64,000 nt of DNA, taken from positions 124,001-188,000 of the forward strand of contig NZ_SLVX01000007.1 in the NCBI RefSeq assembly GCF_004341885.1. Reading direction: 5' to 3'. The translations under genes were made by a program, and so were the position numbers. The stretch comes from Shinella granuli (GTDB taxonomy: Bacteria > Pseudomonadota > Alphaproteobacteria > Rhizobiales > Rhizobiaceae). The first letter of the stretch is position 1. Every line of letters starts with the position of its first letter. The notes beneath the pieces are model-generated. The model saw only the letters and a list, made by a program, of their open reading frames with translations, made no database searches and was not told the origin of the DNA. Shown here piece after piece: positions 18,662 through 27,589 of this stretch.

Positions 18662-18680
18662 GGCGGGCGTTCCTCAAAAG

Positions 18681-18731
18681 CACGTCCAGGAAAAGTGTGA
18701 AGCGTTTTTCCGTCCGGAGTTGCGTGAAAAG
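18681..18731. repeat. Short intergenic repeat-like element
   Basis: The sequence between the two genes (CCAGGAAAAGTGTGAAGCG, then CGTCCGGAGTTGCGTGAAAA) resembles a family of short elements scattered through rhizobial genomes. Assignment is from recollected wording, not from a search. Confidence 0.45.
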
Positions 18732-19415
18732 CTAAGGTACGATCTTGTAACCGCCGTTCTCTGTCACGAGAATCTCCGCATTGGAAGGGTCCCGCTCGAT
18801 CTTCTGGCGCAGACGATAGACATGGGTCTCCAGCGTGTGGGTCGTGACGCCGGAATTGTAGCCCCAGACCTCCTCCAGCAGCACGTCGCGCGTCACCACC
18901 TTCTGGTCGGCGCGGTAGAGATAGCGGATGATCGCCGCCTCCTTCTCCGTCAGGCGGATCTTCTGGCCGTTTTCCAGCGTCAGCAGCTTCTGGCCGGGCT
19001 TGAACGTATAGGGGCCGACGGTGAATGTGGCGTCCTCGCTGCTCTCGTGCTGGCGAAGCTGGGCGCGGATGCGCGCGAGCAGCACGGCGAAGCGGAAGGG
19101 CTTCGTCACGTAGTCGTTCGCGCCGGCCTCCAGGCCCAGGATCGTGTCCGAATCGGTGTCGTGTCCGGTCAGCATGATGATCGGCGCCTTGAAGCCGCCC
19201 TTGCGCAGCAGCTTCACGGCTTCGCGACCGTCCATGTCCGGCAGGCCGACATCCATGATCAGGAGGTCGATCTGATTGGCGCGGGCGGTCTGGATGCCCT
19301 TGCCGGCGGTGGTTTCCTCGAGCGTCGAGAACTCCTCGTAGAGCGAAAGCTGCTCGACGAGCGTCTCGCGCAGGTCGTTGTCGTCATCGACAAGAAGGAT
19401 TGTGCGGGATGTCAT
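18732..19415 (-). CDS. cenR: OmpR-family response regulator, CenR/OtpR-like
   Basis: A 227-residue two-component regulator. The receiver domain (1-120) has the acidic pocket DDD at 10-12, phosphoacceptor Asp55 in MDVGLPDMDG, the switch Thr in LTGHD and the KPF Lys. The DNA-binding winged helix follows (LTEKEAAIIRYLYRADQ, VLLEEVWGYNSGVTTHTLE, VYRLRQKIE). The sequence style (EQLSLYEEFSTLE, GANDYVTKPFR) matches alphaproteobacterial CenR, called OtpR in Brucella, which controls envelope integrity. No histidine kinase gene is adjacent, as for cenK elsewhere. A divergent L,D-transpeptidase gene 110 bases away is a plausible envelope-related target. Confidence 0.88.
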   Translation of the reverse strand: MTSRTILLVDDDNDLRETLVEQLSLYEEFSTLEETTAGKGIQTARANQIDLLIMDVGLPDMDGREAVKLLRKGGFKAPIIMLTGHDTDSDTILGLEAGANDYVTKPFRFAVLLARIRAQLRQHESSEDATFTVGPYTFKPGQKLLTLENGQKIRLTEKEAAIIRYLYRADQKVVTRDVLLEEVWGYNSGVTTHTLETHVYRLRQKIERDPSNAEILVTENGGYKIVP

Positions 19416-19525
19416 GCTTTACCTCTCGGCATTCCTCTGGAAAGTAAGGGAATTGGGACTTTTGGCAAGCCCGCCCATGGCTTAGCCAGTCAGGTTACCA
19501 CAAGGCGCGAATATGGCGGAGCAAC

Positions 19526-20071
19526 ATGAGCCGGATCACATCTGCTGAACATTGCGTGAAGACCATCCTGGTGCGTCCGGCACCGGGCAGGAAGACCCGC
19601 GCCATCGTCCAGGTCGGCCCCCTGCGCCTGCCCGCCGCCATCGGCCGCTCCGGGCGAACCAGCCGCAAGCGCGAGGGCGACGGCGCGACGCCGATCGCCG
19701 CCATGCCGCTTCTCTCCGGCTTCCTGCGCGGCGACCGGCTGGCCCAGCCGCAAAGCGCCCTGCCGCTCCGGCGCATCCGACCCGCCATGCTGTGGTGCGA
19801 CGCGCCGCAGCATCCGTCCTACAACCGTCTCGTCCGTGCGCCCTTCAAGCCGAGCCATGAGGAGATGCAGCGCAAGGACGCGCTCTACGACATCTGCCTG
19901 GTGCTCGACTGGAACGTGACCACGCGCCGCCGCCATGCCGGCTCGGCGATCTTCTTCCATCTCATCCGCCCCGGCTATGAGCCGACGGCCGGCTGCATCG
20001 CCCTTGCACGGCGCGACATGCTGCGCATCCTGCCGCATCTGCGGCGCGGCACGGTCGTGCGGGTGCTGTGA
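19526..20071 (+). CDS. L,D-transpeptidase (YkuD) family protein
   Basis: A 181-residue protein with a YkuD catalytic core. The active-site signature is at residues 145-157: HLIRPGYEPTAGC, with His145, Thr154, Gly156 and nucleophile Cys157; the upstream GSAIFFH strand also fits. These enzymes form 3-3 peptidoglycan crosslinks or attach proteins such as lipoproteins to peptidoglycan. No clear signal peptide is seen at the N-terminus, which begins MSRITSAEH and is Arg-rich; export may need a different start or route. Divergent from cenR, an envelope regulator, so a shared control region is likely. Confidence 0.88.
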   Translation: MSRITSAEHCVKTILVRPAPGRKTRAIVQVGPLRLPAAIGRSGRTSRKREGDGATPIAAMPLLSGFLRGDRLAQPQSALPLRRIRPAMLWCDAPQHPSYNRLVRAPFKPSHEEMQRKDALYDICLVLDWNVTTRRRHAGSAIFFHLIRPGYEPTAGCIALARRDMLRILPHLRRGTVVRVL

Positions 20072-20201
20072 GGATTTTACCGAGGGAGGCTGACATGCGG
20101 CGATGCGGAACCTATATCAGCCTCGACCGTCGCCGGGCTTCAAGGCGCCACGGGAAACCCGCCCGGGTTCAAGCACGCCATTTTTTCACGGAGAGATTCT
20201 G

Positions 20202-21032
20202 ATGAGCGATCAACCGACAATCCTGTTTCACGACGGCAACAGCATTCCCCAGGTCGGCCTCGGCGTCTGGCAGACCCCGAACGACACGGCCGTGACCGCG
20301 GTCAAGGCCGCGCTCGACGCCGGCTATCGCCATGTCGACACGGCCGCGATCTATGAGAACGAGGCTGGGGTCGGCGAGGGCATCCACGCCTCCGGCATTG
20401 CCCGTTCGGAGATCTTTCTCACCACAAAGCTCTGGAATTCCGATCAGGGCTATGATGCGACGCTGAAGGCCTTCGACGCCAGCCTGAAGCGGCTCGGCAC
20501 CGACTATGTCGATCTCTACCTCATCCACTGGCCGGCACCGAAGCGCGACCAGTATGTCGATAGCTGGAAGGCTTTCATCCAGCTCCAGAAGGAAGGCCGC
20601 GCCCGCTCGATCGGCGTATCCAACTTCTATCCGGAGCACCTGCAGCGCCTGATCGACGAGACCGGCATCACCCCGGTCATCAACCAGATCGAGCTGCACC
20701 CGGACTTCCCCCAGAAGGAGGCCCGCGCCTATCACGACAAGCACCGGATCGTCACCCAGTCCTGGAGCCCGCTCGGTCAGGGCACGCTCCTGGAAAACCC
20801 GGTCGTCGCCAGGGTCGCGGCAAAACACGGCCGCACGCCGGCACAGGTCATCACCCGCTGGCACATCGACAACGGGCTGGTGGTGATCCCGAAGTCCGTG
20901 ACGCCGTCGCGCATCGCGGAGAATTTCAAGGTGTTCGACTTCAAGCTCGACGACGAGGACATGGCGACGTTCGCGAGCCTCGAAAAGGCCGGCAAGCGCA
21001 TCGGCCCCGATCCGATGACGGCGACGTTCTAA
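20202..21032 (+). CDS. Aldo/keto reductase (2,5-diketo-D-gluconate reductase-like)
   Basis: A 276-residue NADPH-dependent TIM-barrel reductase. Catalytic tetrad positions are intact: Asp and Tyr in HVDTAAIYENEAGVG (about residues 46-60), Lys in TTKLWN (about 76-81) and His in LYLIHWPAP (about 106-114). Cofactor-binding elements near the C-terminus are VVIPKSVTPSRIAENF. ATG 20202 is preceded by CGGAGAG and gives the family N-terminus; an upstream in-frame ATG (20103) adds unrelated residues. It reduces aldehydes or keto sugars; the natural substrate cannot be fixed. Confidence 0.9.
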   Translation: MSDQPTILFHDGNSIPQVGLGVWQTPNDTAVTAVKAALDAGYRHVDTAAIYENEAGVGEGIHASGIARSEIFLTTKLWNSDQGYDATLKAFDASLKRLGTDYVDLYLIHWPAPKRDQYVDSWKAFIQLQKEGRARSIGVSNFYPEHLQRLIDETGITPVINQIELHPDFPQKEARAYHDKHRIVTQSWSPLGQGTLLENPVVARVAAKHGRTPAQVITRWHIDNGLVVIPKSVTPSRIAENFKVFDFKLDDEDMATFASLEKAGKRIGPDPMTATF

Positions 21033-21060
21033 GCCAGCCAAACCGCAAAACCTCTCCTCC

Positions 21061-21135
21061 GTCATGCTCGGGCTTGACCCGAGCATCCACCACCGCGGGT
21101 GCCGCGTGGATGCTCTGGTCAAGCCCGAGGATGAC
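21061..21135. repeat. Long inverted repeat, rhizobial intergenic element
   Basis: Left arm 21061-21090 and right arm 21106-21135 are inverted copies matching at 28 of 30 positions, with a 15-base GC-rich loop. The core word is CTCGGGCTTGACC. A related single arm occurs at 28295-28320, so this is a dispersed repeat. Confidence 0.8.
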
Positions 21136-21185
21136 GTGGAGGGTGGGGTACCGAGCGTCGCTGATACGCGCTGATGGCTGCATTG

Positions 21186-21207
21186 GGGCGGCTTGGCCGC
21201 CCGTTTC
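21186..21207 (+). terminator. Possible terminator between aldo/keto reductase and sixA-like gene
   Basis: GGGCGGC (21186-21192), TTG loop, GCCGCCC (21196-21202), then GTTTCG. The stem is perfect but the T-run is short. It lies between convergent genes. Confidence 0.45.
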
Positions 21208-21209
21208 GT

Positions 21210-21722
21210 CTATGGCAGCGTCCTCGGCGTCACGAAGCTTTCGAGCCGGCCTGCTCCCGGCGCAATGTCCGTCCATGTCTCGATGTCGAAAGCGATGACG
21301 GCGAGCCCCGCCGTCGGGAATTTTATCCGTAGCCGCGCCAGCGCCGTTGCCTCGCCCTGTGGCGCGAGCAAGGCCGCCAGATCCTCGAAACCCGGATTGT
21401 GGCCGATGACGAGCAGCGTCTCGCTCTCCGCCGGTGCCTGCCGGATCGCCGCGAGGATGGCCGCCGGTTCGGCCTCGTAGATCGACGCCACCGTGCGGGA
21501 CGGGCAAGGCTTTGCGAGGGCCGGCGAGACGAGGGCCCAGGTTTCCTGCGTGCGCCGGGCGGAGGAGACCAGCGCGAAATCCGGGTCGAGGCCTTCCGAT
21601 GCAATATAGGCGCCCATGCGTGGGGCATCACGGCGGCCGCGGTCGGCGAGGGGGCGGGCGTGGTCTTCGACGCCCTCGGGCCAGGCGGACTTGGCATGGC
21701 GGAGGAGGAGAAGGCGTTTCAC
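21210..21722 (-). CDS. Histidine phosphatase, SixA-like
   Basis: A 170-residue phosphohistidine phosphatase of the SixA branch. The catalytic RHG-type motif is LLLLRHAKSAW with the phospho-accepting His at residue 9; SSARRTQETW supplies the second Arg and VIGHNPGFEDL the second His. SixA in E. coli removes phosphate from phosphotransferase-system or phosphorelay histidines; the target here is unknown. The start is GTG 21722, chosen because AAGGAGAG lies 8 bases before it and the catalytic strand begins at once; ATG 21758 lies inside the leuC terminator hairpin. Downstream of leuC on the same strand but separated by a terminator. Confidence 0.88.
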   Translation of the reverse strand: MKRLLLLRHAKSAWPEGVEDHARPLADRGRRDAPRMGAYIASEGLDPDFALVSSARRTQETWALVSPALAKPCPSRTVASIYEAEPAAILAAIRQAPAESETLLVIGHNPGFEDLAALLAPQGEATALARLRIKFPTAGLAVIAFDIETWTDIAPGAGRLESFVTPRTLP

Positions 21723-21743
21723 GGGGATCTCTCCTTCAAACGA

Positions 21744-21771
21744 GAAGGCCGGGAGCATGCTCCCGGCCTTC
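21744..21771 (-). terminator. Terminator hairpin after leuC
   Basis: A perfect 28-base palindrome, GAAGGCCGGGAGCA (21744-21757) paired with TGCTCCCGGCCTTC (21758-21771). The poly-T tail on the minus strand is weak (TCGTTTG), so termination may be incomplete. Confidence 0.7.
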
Positions 21772-21796
21772 GATCACGATGGCGATGAAGCCGTGA

Positions 21797-23206
<1,410 letters not shown>

Positions 23207-23278
23207 GGCTCTTCATCCGCTTGGCATGTTTAGGGTACAGGAATTTGGCGAGCCCGTGGCTCGCAGGATCGAGAGCGA

Positions 23279-23395
23279 TCAGGATAGGCGGCTGATAAGC
23301 GCCCCGAAGACACGCGCAAAGAAGCGTGCCGGCAGGCGCTTGTGATCCTGCAGCACGACGACATGCCTTTCCGTGCATCCGAACTTGGATTCCAT
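23279..23395 (-). CDS. Possible 38-residue small protein upstream of leuC
   Basis: An ATG-to-TGA frame on the minus strand encodes a basic 38-residue peptide (begins MESKFGCTERHVVVLQDHK, ends GALISRLS). I do not recognise a family. Its ATG falls where transcription from the promoter at 23402-23430 would be predicted to start, so it could be translated leaderless; there is no proper ribosome site. It could instead be untranslated leader. The composition (four Leu, none in tandem) does not suggest a leucine attenuator peptide. Confidence 0.35.
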   Translation of the reverse strand: MESKFGCTERHVVVLQDHKRLPARFFARVFGALISRLS

Positions 23396-23401
23396 GCCCC
23401 G

Positions 23402-23430
23402 CATATAACGATTTTTTGACGGCACGGCAA
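23402..23430 (-). promoter_or_regulatory. Promoter for leuC
   Basis: On the minus strand TTGCCG (23425-23430) and TATATG (23402-23407) are separated by exactly 17 bases, close to the sigma-70 consensus. The predicted start is near 23395, about 190 bases before leuC. Confidence 0.65.
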
Positions 23431-23474
23431 GTTGGTGCGCGGCGACCGTCTGATCACCCGCGTGCGCGCAGGGA

Positions 23475-24281
23475 TCATGTCCGTCGGAGACGTCTTTCCA
23501 GCGCCCGCAGGGCCAGGGAAAGGCCGATGGTCAGGATGAGGTAGACATAGGCGACGATGGAATAGGTCTCGAAAAAGCGGAACGAGCCCGACGCGTAGAC
23601 CTTGCCCATCTGGGTGATGTCGGCGACGCCGAGCACGGAGACGAGCGAGGAATCCTTCACCATCGCCACGAAGTCATTGCCGAGCGGCGGCAGGATGACG
23701 CGCACGGCCTGCGGAAAGACGACGAGGCGGAAGCGCTGGAAGCGCGACAGGCCAAGCGCCTTCGCCGCCTCGATCTGCCCCTTGTCGACGGACTGGATGC
23801 CCGCGCGAAAGACCTCGGCGATGAAGGCGGAATAGCCGATCATCAGCGCGATGATCGCCCGCCACATCAGCGAGAGGTCGCGCACCTGCACAGGCTCCAG
23901 GTAGCCGGCGGCAAGGAGCGGACCGATGACGAAATTGATCACTGCCACCAGTGCCGGGGCGCCGACGAAGGCGATGTAGAAGAGCAGGACGAGCACCGGC
24001 ACGCCCCGGATCACCTCCGTGTAGAAGCGCGCGATCTGGCGCAGCGCCTTGCTTTCGGAGAGCGCCATCAGGGCGACGGCGAGGCCGAGCAGGGTGGCGA
24101 GCAGGAAGGCGACGAGGGTCACGAAGATCGTCACCCACAGTCCCTTCAGCACGACGCTGAACACCTGCCTGTAGAGGTCATTGGCAATGATGATGCCGGC
24201 AAGCGCCAGCGCGATGACGCCGAGGGCGACCAGCCACCAGGGATAGTCGCCCTTCGCCGTATCAGGGGAAGCGGGAGCCAT
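23475..24281 (-). CDS. Polar amino-acid ABC transporter permease
   Basis: A 268-residue inner-membrane permease with about five to six transmembrane helices. The family signature EAAKALGLSRFQRFRLVVFPQAVR (as EAAKALGLS then RFRLVVFPQAVR), the EAA loop that contacts the ATPase, is at about residues 170-195, and LPPLGNDFVAMVKDSSLVSV follows. N-terminal motif GLWVTIFVTLVAFLLATLLG is typical of HisM/GlnP-type proteins. It lies 9 bases downstream of the binding-protein gene and is cotranscribed with it. No ATP-binding subunit gene is in the cluster, so the ATPase must be encoded elsewhere. Confidence 0.92.
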   Translation of the reverse strand: MAPASPDTAKGDYPWWLVALGVIALALAGIIIANDLYRQVFSVVLKGLWVTIFVTLVAFLLATLLGLAVALMALSESKALRQIARFYTEVIRGVPVLVLLFYIAFVGAPALVAVINFVIGPLLAAGYLEPVQVRDLSLMWRAIIALMIGYSAFIAEVFRAGIQSVDKGQIEAAKALGLSRFQRFRLVVFPQAVRVILPPLGNDFVAMVKDSSLVSVLGVADITQMGKVYASGSFRFFETYSIVAYVYLILTIGLSLALRALERRLRRT

Positions 24282-24290
24282 GGCTGCCCG

Positions 24291-25091
24291 TCACTCACCC
24301 ATCTTGTAGTCGAGGAACCACTTCTTGTTGAGGCTTTCCAGCGTGCCGTCCGCCGTCAACGCCGCGATCGCCGCGTTGACCGGGGCGACGAGATCGGAGC
24401 CCTTCGGGAAGATGAAGCCGAAGTCCTCGGTGCCGAGCGGCCCGCCGACCACCTTGAGCTTGCCGCCCGAGGCATCGACATAGCCCTTGGCCGCGACGCT
24501 GTCGGTGAGCACCAGGTCGACGTCGCCGGCCTGCAGTGCCTGCACGGTCGCACCGAAGGTCTCGAACAGCTTGATGCGCGGGTTCTGCTCGTTGCCGTCG
24601 AGGATTTCATAGACGGCGGTGTAGAAGGGCGAGGTGCCGGGCTGGGCAGCGATCAGGCCATCGGTCAGCGCCGCGAAGGATTTTGCGTCGTTGAAGCGTT
24701 CCTCGTCCCCGCGCACCAGCATGAACTGCTGCGAACGCATGTAGGGGTCGGAGAAGTCGACCTTCTCCTTGCGGTCGTCCTTGATGGTGATGCCGGTCAT
24801 GCCGATATTGTACTGGTTGTCGGAGACCGCCTGGATCATCGTGTCCCAACTGGCGTTCTGGTATTCGACCTTGAAGTTCAGCCGCTTGGCGATCTCGTTC
24901 ATCGCGTCATATTCCCAGCCGATCTGCTCGCCCGACTTCGGATCGACGAACTGCAGCGGCGGATAGGCGTTCTCCGTGACGACGACGACGGTCTTGCCGC
25001 CGAGATCGGGCAGGTCCGCGGCGAAGGTGACAGCGGGCATGAGGGCGGCGGCGGCAAGGCCTGCGAGAACAGCGCGGCGGGAAAACATCAA
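24291..25091 (-). CDS. Amino-acid ABC transporter substrate-binding protein
   Basis: A 266-residue periplasmic binding protein (family 3). Residues 1-24 are a signal peptide (RRAVLAGLAAAALMPAVTFA). The mature part has the family landmarks: VVVTENAYPPLQFVDPKSGE, GWEYDAMNEIAKRL, MIQAVSDNQYNIGMTGITI, FSDPYMRSQQFMLV and the C-terminal GTLESLNKKWFLDYKMGE. It captures a polar amino acid and passes it to the permease; which amino acid cannot be told. First gene of a two-gene unit without an ATPase gene. Confidence 0.93.
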   Translation of the reverse strand: MMFSRRAVLAGLAAAALMPAVTFAADLPDLGGKTVVVVTENAYPPLQFVDPKSGEQIGWEYDAMNEIAKRLNFKVEYQNASWDTMIQAVSDNQYNIGMTGITIKDDRKEKVDFSDPYMRSQQFMLVRGDEERFNDAKSFAALTDGLIAAQPGTSPFYTAVYEILDGNEQNPRIKLFETFGATVQALQAGDVDLVLTDSVAAKGYVDASGGKLKVVGGPLGTEDFGFIFPKGSDLVAPVNAAIAALTADGTLESLNKKWFLDYKMGE

Positions 25092-25180
25092 AATATGCTC
25101 CTGAAATTGTGGCGGCGGAACACTCTCACAGGTTCAGGCAGGGAGGCAAGCACGGCGCTTGCGTGCAAAGGCTTTTCCGT

Positions 25181-25213
25181 AAAACAAAAAAGCCGTCGGC
25201 AAGGCCGACGGCT
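25181..25213 (-). terminator. Terminator of rplS
   Basis: On the minus strand AGCCGTCGGC and GCCGACGGCT... pair (plus-strand stem 25191-25213) and are followed by TTTTTTGTTTT. A textbook intrinsic terminator about 25 bases after the rplS stop. Confidence 0.92.
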
Positions 25214-25238
25214 TCTTCGAATGGATGCGGCTGCCGGA

Positions 25239-25757
25239 TTATTCGGCGGCAGCTTCCGCGGCCTTTGCGGCTTCGGCAGCTTCTGCTGCGGCCTTTTCAG
25301 CGGCGAGCGCCTGGGCGGCTGCCACCTTCTCGGCCTCGAGACGTGCCTTTTCCTCGGCAATGGCCTGGCGCTCGGCATCGTTCAGCTTGCGGGCGCGCGT
25401 GCCGGTGTTCTCGACGATACGAGCCGACTTGCCGCGGCGATCACGCAGGTAGTAGAGCTTGGCGCGGCGGACCTTACCGCGGCGCACGACGTCGACGCTT
25501 TCGACGAGCGGCGAGTAAACCGGGAAGACGCGCTCGACGCCTTCGCCGTAGGAGATCTTGCGAACGGTGAAGCTCTCGTTGAGGCCGCCGCCGGAACGGG
25601 CGATGCAGACGCCTTCATAGGCCTGCACGCGGGTACGCGAACCTTCCGTGACGCGCACGTTGACGCGGACGGTGTCGCCCGGGGAGAATTCCGGGAGGGT
25701 GCGCTTGGCTTCGATCTTCGCGGCCTGTTCGGCTTCGAGCTGCTGGATGATGTTCAT
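25239..25757 (-). CDS. rplS: 50S ribosomal protein L19
   Basis: L19 sits at the 30S-50S interface of the ribosome. The protein is 172 residues: residues 1-115 are the normal L19 fold ([64 protein letters not shown]), and about 55 more form an Ala/Glu/Lys-rich, probably helical tail. L19 is usually about 115 residues, though tails occur in alphaproteobacteria. The start at 25757 overlaps by ATGA the end of an upstream reading frame. The usual trmD-rplS neighbourhood is split here by an opposite-strand permease gene, so rplS needs its own promoter. Confidence 0.97.
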   Translation of the reverse strand: MNIIQQLEAEQAAKIEAKRTLPEFSPGDTVRVNVRVTEGSRTRVQAYEGVCIARSGGGLNESFTVRKISYGEGVERVFPVYSPLVESVDVVRRGKVRRAKLYYLRDRRGKSARIVENTGTRARKLNDAERQAIAEEKARLEAEKVAAAQALAAEKAAAEAAEAAKAAEAAAE

Positions 25758-25840
25758 CGGTCTAACCTTCTGGTTCTTCTGAAACAGCCAGAGCGCTCGA
25801 CGGTCACCTTCTGGGCCATGGCCTCTAAGGTTAGTCCGTT
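25758..25840 (-). promoter_or_regulatory. Structured leader of rplS (candidate)
   Basis: CTAACCTT (25762-25769) and AAGGTTAG (25827-25834) are a perfect 8-bp inverted repeat that encloses about 57 bases, including a GGCCATGGCC palindrome and a CTGG/CCAG pair. Just before the rplS start, such a fold could hide or expose the ribosome site. Autoregulation by L19 leaders is known in other bacteria, but not shown for this sequence. Confidence 0.4.
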
Positions 25841-25984
25841 GCCGGACGGAGCGGATTCGCCATTCTTTGATTGCAGGTCGGCGGGAGTAATCCCAAATCC
25901 GTGCGGGCCAATACACCAAACGAACCGGCTTGTCATCCCCTAAAGCGCATCGCGACCTTTCCGATGCCCTCCCTGCGCTTCAGG

Positions 25985-26050
25985 GTTTTGGTTTTGCGCA
26001 TGCCGCTGTCGCAAGACCGCTGCGCACGTTTGCGCGACATGCGGCTACGG
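25985..26050. repeat. Rhizobial intergenic palindromic repeat
   Basis: GCGCATGCCGCTGTCGCAA on one side and TTTGCGCGACATGCGGC on the other form an imperfect palindrome around ACCGCTGCGCACG. This wording is very like a dispersed element seen in many rhizobial intergenic regions. No gene is visible between the rplS leader and tauE, so the rest of 25841-26164 looks non-coding. Confidence 0.6.
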
Positions 26051-26062
26051 CAAAAGAATCCC

Positions 26063-26106
26063 GCGCCGGAAGGGCGGTTCTTCGGGCCTTGCCGCCCTTC
26101 CGGCGC
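26063..26106. repeat. Perfect 15-bp inverted repeat before the TauE-type gene
   Basis: GCGCCGGAAGGGCGG (26063-26077) and CCGCCCTTCCGGCGC (26092-26106) pair perfectly around a 14-base loop. On the minus strand it is followed by GGGATTCTTTTG, a weak terminator tail. It may insulate rplS from readthrough, or be part of a repeat. Confidence 0.6.
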
Positions 26107-26164
26107 CACGCTATCACGCGCTTGAGGAGGGCGCGGCCACAGCCGCCGTGCCCGGGGGAGCATC

Positions 26165-26911
26165 ATGACCGTTTTCGACGCCATCTTTCTGTTCATCGCG
26201 GGCTTCCTGTCGGGCGTGGTGAACGCCATCGCCGGCGGGGGTACGTTCCTGACCTTCGGCGCGATGACGCTGACCGGCCTGCCGCCGATCGTCGCCAACG
26301 CCACCTCCTCGATCACCCAGTTTCCCGGCTATGTCACCTCGACGCTCGCCTATGCCAAGGAAATCCGCGCCGACTGGAAGGAAGCGCTGCTGCTCGGCGC
26401 GCTGTCGCTTGTCGGCGGCCTTGCCGGGGCCATGCTGCTGCTCTCGCTCTCCAATCCCTCGTTTCGCGCGCTGGTGCCGTGGCTCCTGCTGGCGGCGACC
26501 GCGATCTTCGCGGCCGGACCCTATCTCAAGCCCAGGACGCTGAGCCCGGAAAAGCCGATCTCGCCGCTCGGCCTCGCCCTCCAGGGCATCACCTCGATCT
26601 ATGGCGGCTTTTTCGGTGCGGGCATGGGCATCATGACGCTCGCCGTGCTGGGCCTCACCAAGGGCGGCGACTATCACCGGCTGAACGCGCTGAAGAATTT
26701 CGTCGCCGTCGTCATCGCGGCCATGGCGATCGTCGTCTTCGCCAGCGGCGGCGTGGTCGGCTGGCCGCAGGCGGCGGTCATGGTGCCGGCGGGCGCGATC
26801 GGCGGCTATGCCGGCGTCTGGGCGGCGCGGCGCGTGCCGCAGCCGGTCATCCGCGGCCTTGTGGTCGCGGTCGGCCTTGCGCTGACGGTCTATTATTTCG
26901 TGACGGGCTGA
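26165..26911 (+). CDS. TauE/SafE family membrane transporter
   Basis: A 248-residue inner-membrane protein with about seven to eight transmembrane helices. The family repeats are clear: [22 protein letters not shown] (as [15 protein letters not shown] then FLTFGAM, residues 13-35) and the matching second half [22 protein letters not shown] (as [12 protein letters not shown]). TauE/SafE proteins export sulfite or organosulfonates or related anions; the substrate is unproven here. It is the only plus-strand gene in a minus-strand ribosome cluster, and its last 19 bases overlap the trmD 3' end, so the mRNAs are antisense to each other there. Confidence 0.9.
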   Translation: MTVFDAIFLFIAGFLSGVVNAIAGGGTFLTFGAMTLTGLPPIVANATSSITQFPGYVTSTLAYAKEIRADWKEALLLGALSLVGGLAGAMLLLSLSNPSFRALVPWLLLAATAIFAAGPYLKPRTLSPEKPISPLGLALQGITSIYGGFFGAGMGIMTLAVLGLTKGGDYHRLNALKNFVAVVIAAMAIVVFASGGVVGWPQAAVMVPAGAIGGYAGVWAARRVPQPVIRGLVVAVGLALTVYYFVTG

Positions 26912-27588
26912 GCGGAGAGAAGATCGGGCCGACGCGCGCGCGTCAACTGTTCCGCCTCCTCGCGCCGCCATTTCTCGATCGCCGCGTGGTGGCCGGAGGT
27001 GAGCACGCCCGGGATCTCCATGCCTTCCCAGACCTGCGGGCGGGTATAGTGCGGGTGTTCCAGCAGTCCGCCCTCGAAGCTCTCATGCTCGCCCGAAAGC
27101 GCATTGCCCATGACGCCCGGCAGGATGCGCACCACGGCGTCGAGCAGGATCATCGCCGCCGGCTCGCCGCCGGAGAGGATGTAATCGCCGATCGAGACCT
27201 CTTCGAGCTGCCGCCCATAGATGACGCGCTGGTCGACGCCCTCGAAGCGGCCGCAGACGATGATGGCGCCGTCGCCTGCCGCCAGTTCCCGGACACGGGC
27301 CTGCGTCAACGGGCGGCCGCGCGGGCTCATCAGGAGGCGCGGGCGGTTGTCGCCTTCAGAGGCATGGTCGATGGCGCGGGCAAGCACATCCGGCTTCAGC
27401 ACCATGCCGGCGCCACCGCCGGCCGGCGTGTCGTCGACGGTGCGGTGGCGATCGGTGGTAAAATCGCGGATCTGCACGCAGTCGAGCGCCCAGTCGCCGC
27501 GCGCGAGCGCCTTGCCGGAGAGCGATTGCCCGAGAAATCCCGGGAACATCTCCGGATAGAGCGTCAGGATGGTGGCGCGGAAAGCCAC
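26893..27588 (-). CDS. trmD: tRNA (guanine-N1)-methyltransferase
   Basis: TrmD makes m1G37 next to the anticodon and prevents +1 frameshifting. Sequence from GTG 27588 gives 231 residues, the usual length, beginning [17 protein letters not shown]. The trefoil-knot SAM site is visible in [12 protein letters not shown] and [20 protein letters not shown], and the C-terminal half has [20 protein letters not shown] (as [14 protein letters not shown] then SGHH). The longer ATG-started frame (to 27654) overlaps rimM and adds unrelated residues. The GTG lies one base after the rimM stop, so translation is coupled. Convergent overlap of 19 bases with tauE. Confidence 0.96.
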   Translation of the reverse strand: MAFRATILTLYPEMFPGFLGQSLSGKALARGDWALDCVQIRDFTTDRHRTVDDTPAGGGAGMVLKPDVLARAIDHASEGDNRPRLLMSPRGRPLTQARVRELAAGDGAIIVCGRFEGVDQRVIYGRQLEEVSIGDYILSGGEPAAMILLDAVVRILPGVMGNALSGEHESFEGGLLEHPHYTRPQVWEGMEIPGVLTSGHHAAIEKWRREEAEQLTRARRPDLLSAQPVTK

Positions 27589-27589
27589 G

